NCBI RefSeq assembly: GCF_900963305.1 | Contig: NC_042524.1 | Location: 6,185,764-6,249,763, forward strand | Direction: 5' to 3' | Source of the DNA: Echeneis naucrates | Taxonomy: Eukaryota; Chordata; Actinopteri; Carangiformes; Echeneidae | DNA: 64,000 nt | Part shown: positions 63,991 to 64,000 of the stretch, piece by piece | How the letters are laid out: every line of letters begins with the position of its first letter | How positions within the stretch are numbered: position 1 is the first letter of the stretch | Notes under the pieces: model-generated | What the model saw: only the letters and a program-made list of their open reading frames with translations | Databases searched by the model: none | Told to the model about the DNA's origin: nothing | Made by a program: the position numbers and the translations under genes

Positions 63991-64000
63991 GTAAGTCCAT

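Overview
The window is nuclear DNA of a ray-finned (teleost, probably percomorph) fish. Genes are split into many short exons with GT-AG junctions, introns carry (CA)n microsatellites, and fish-type short repeats are scattered throughout. I rebuilt the genes by following protein homology across exons and checking that phases agree at every junction. Six genes can be read from start to stop in frame: slc13a2 (596 aa), vtn (441 aa), sebox (263 aa), aldh3a2 (489 aa), a ca4-like carbonic anhydrase (308 aa) and asl (465 aa). A seventh, a FAM111-like protease (622 aa), is complete in two coding exons. unc119 is cut by the left edge and crcp by the right edge.

Layout: unc119 (+, coding exons 4889-5971, long 3' region); slc13a2 (-, 9580-16901); a repeat-bearing spacer; vitronectin (+, 21177-30251), whose fifth intron is swollen by several layered repeats including a dead hAT transposase; tRNA-Thr(AGT) (-, 31317-31390); sebox (-, 31603-32584); a spacer; aldh3a2 (+, 38255-43827); an unidentified intronless coiled-coil gene (-, 44827-45696); ca4-like (+, 47126-52336); asl (-, 53563-58422); FAM111-like protease (+, 59910-61854); and the first two coding exons of crcp (+, 63186-63990).

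The left half matches the mammalian UNC119-SLC13A2-VTN-SEBOX block (human 17q11.2), but FOXN1, SLC46A1 and SARM1, which lie among these genes in mammals, are not seen. The right half matches the mammalian ASL-CRCP neighbourhood (human 7q11), with a FAM111-like protease gene between the two. The window therefore spans a junction of two ancestral blocks. The genes do not form one pathway: they cover lipid-anchor trafficking (UNC119), dicarboxylate uptake, plasma adhesion, early-embryo transcription, fatty aldehyde oxidation, CO2 hydration, arginine and urea synthesis, and RNA polymerase III.

I see no CRISPR array, operon or obvious new multi-gene system. The least explained items are the single-exon coiled-coil gene with its palindromic upstream region, the FAM111-like protease, and an interspersed repeat family shared by the aldh3a2 intron and the FAM111-like 3' end. 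All calls come from reading by eye; no database search was run.
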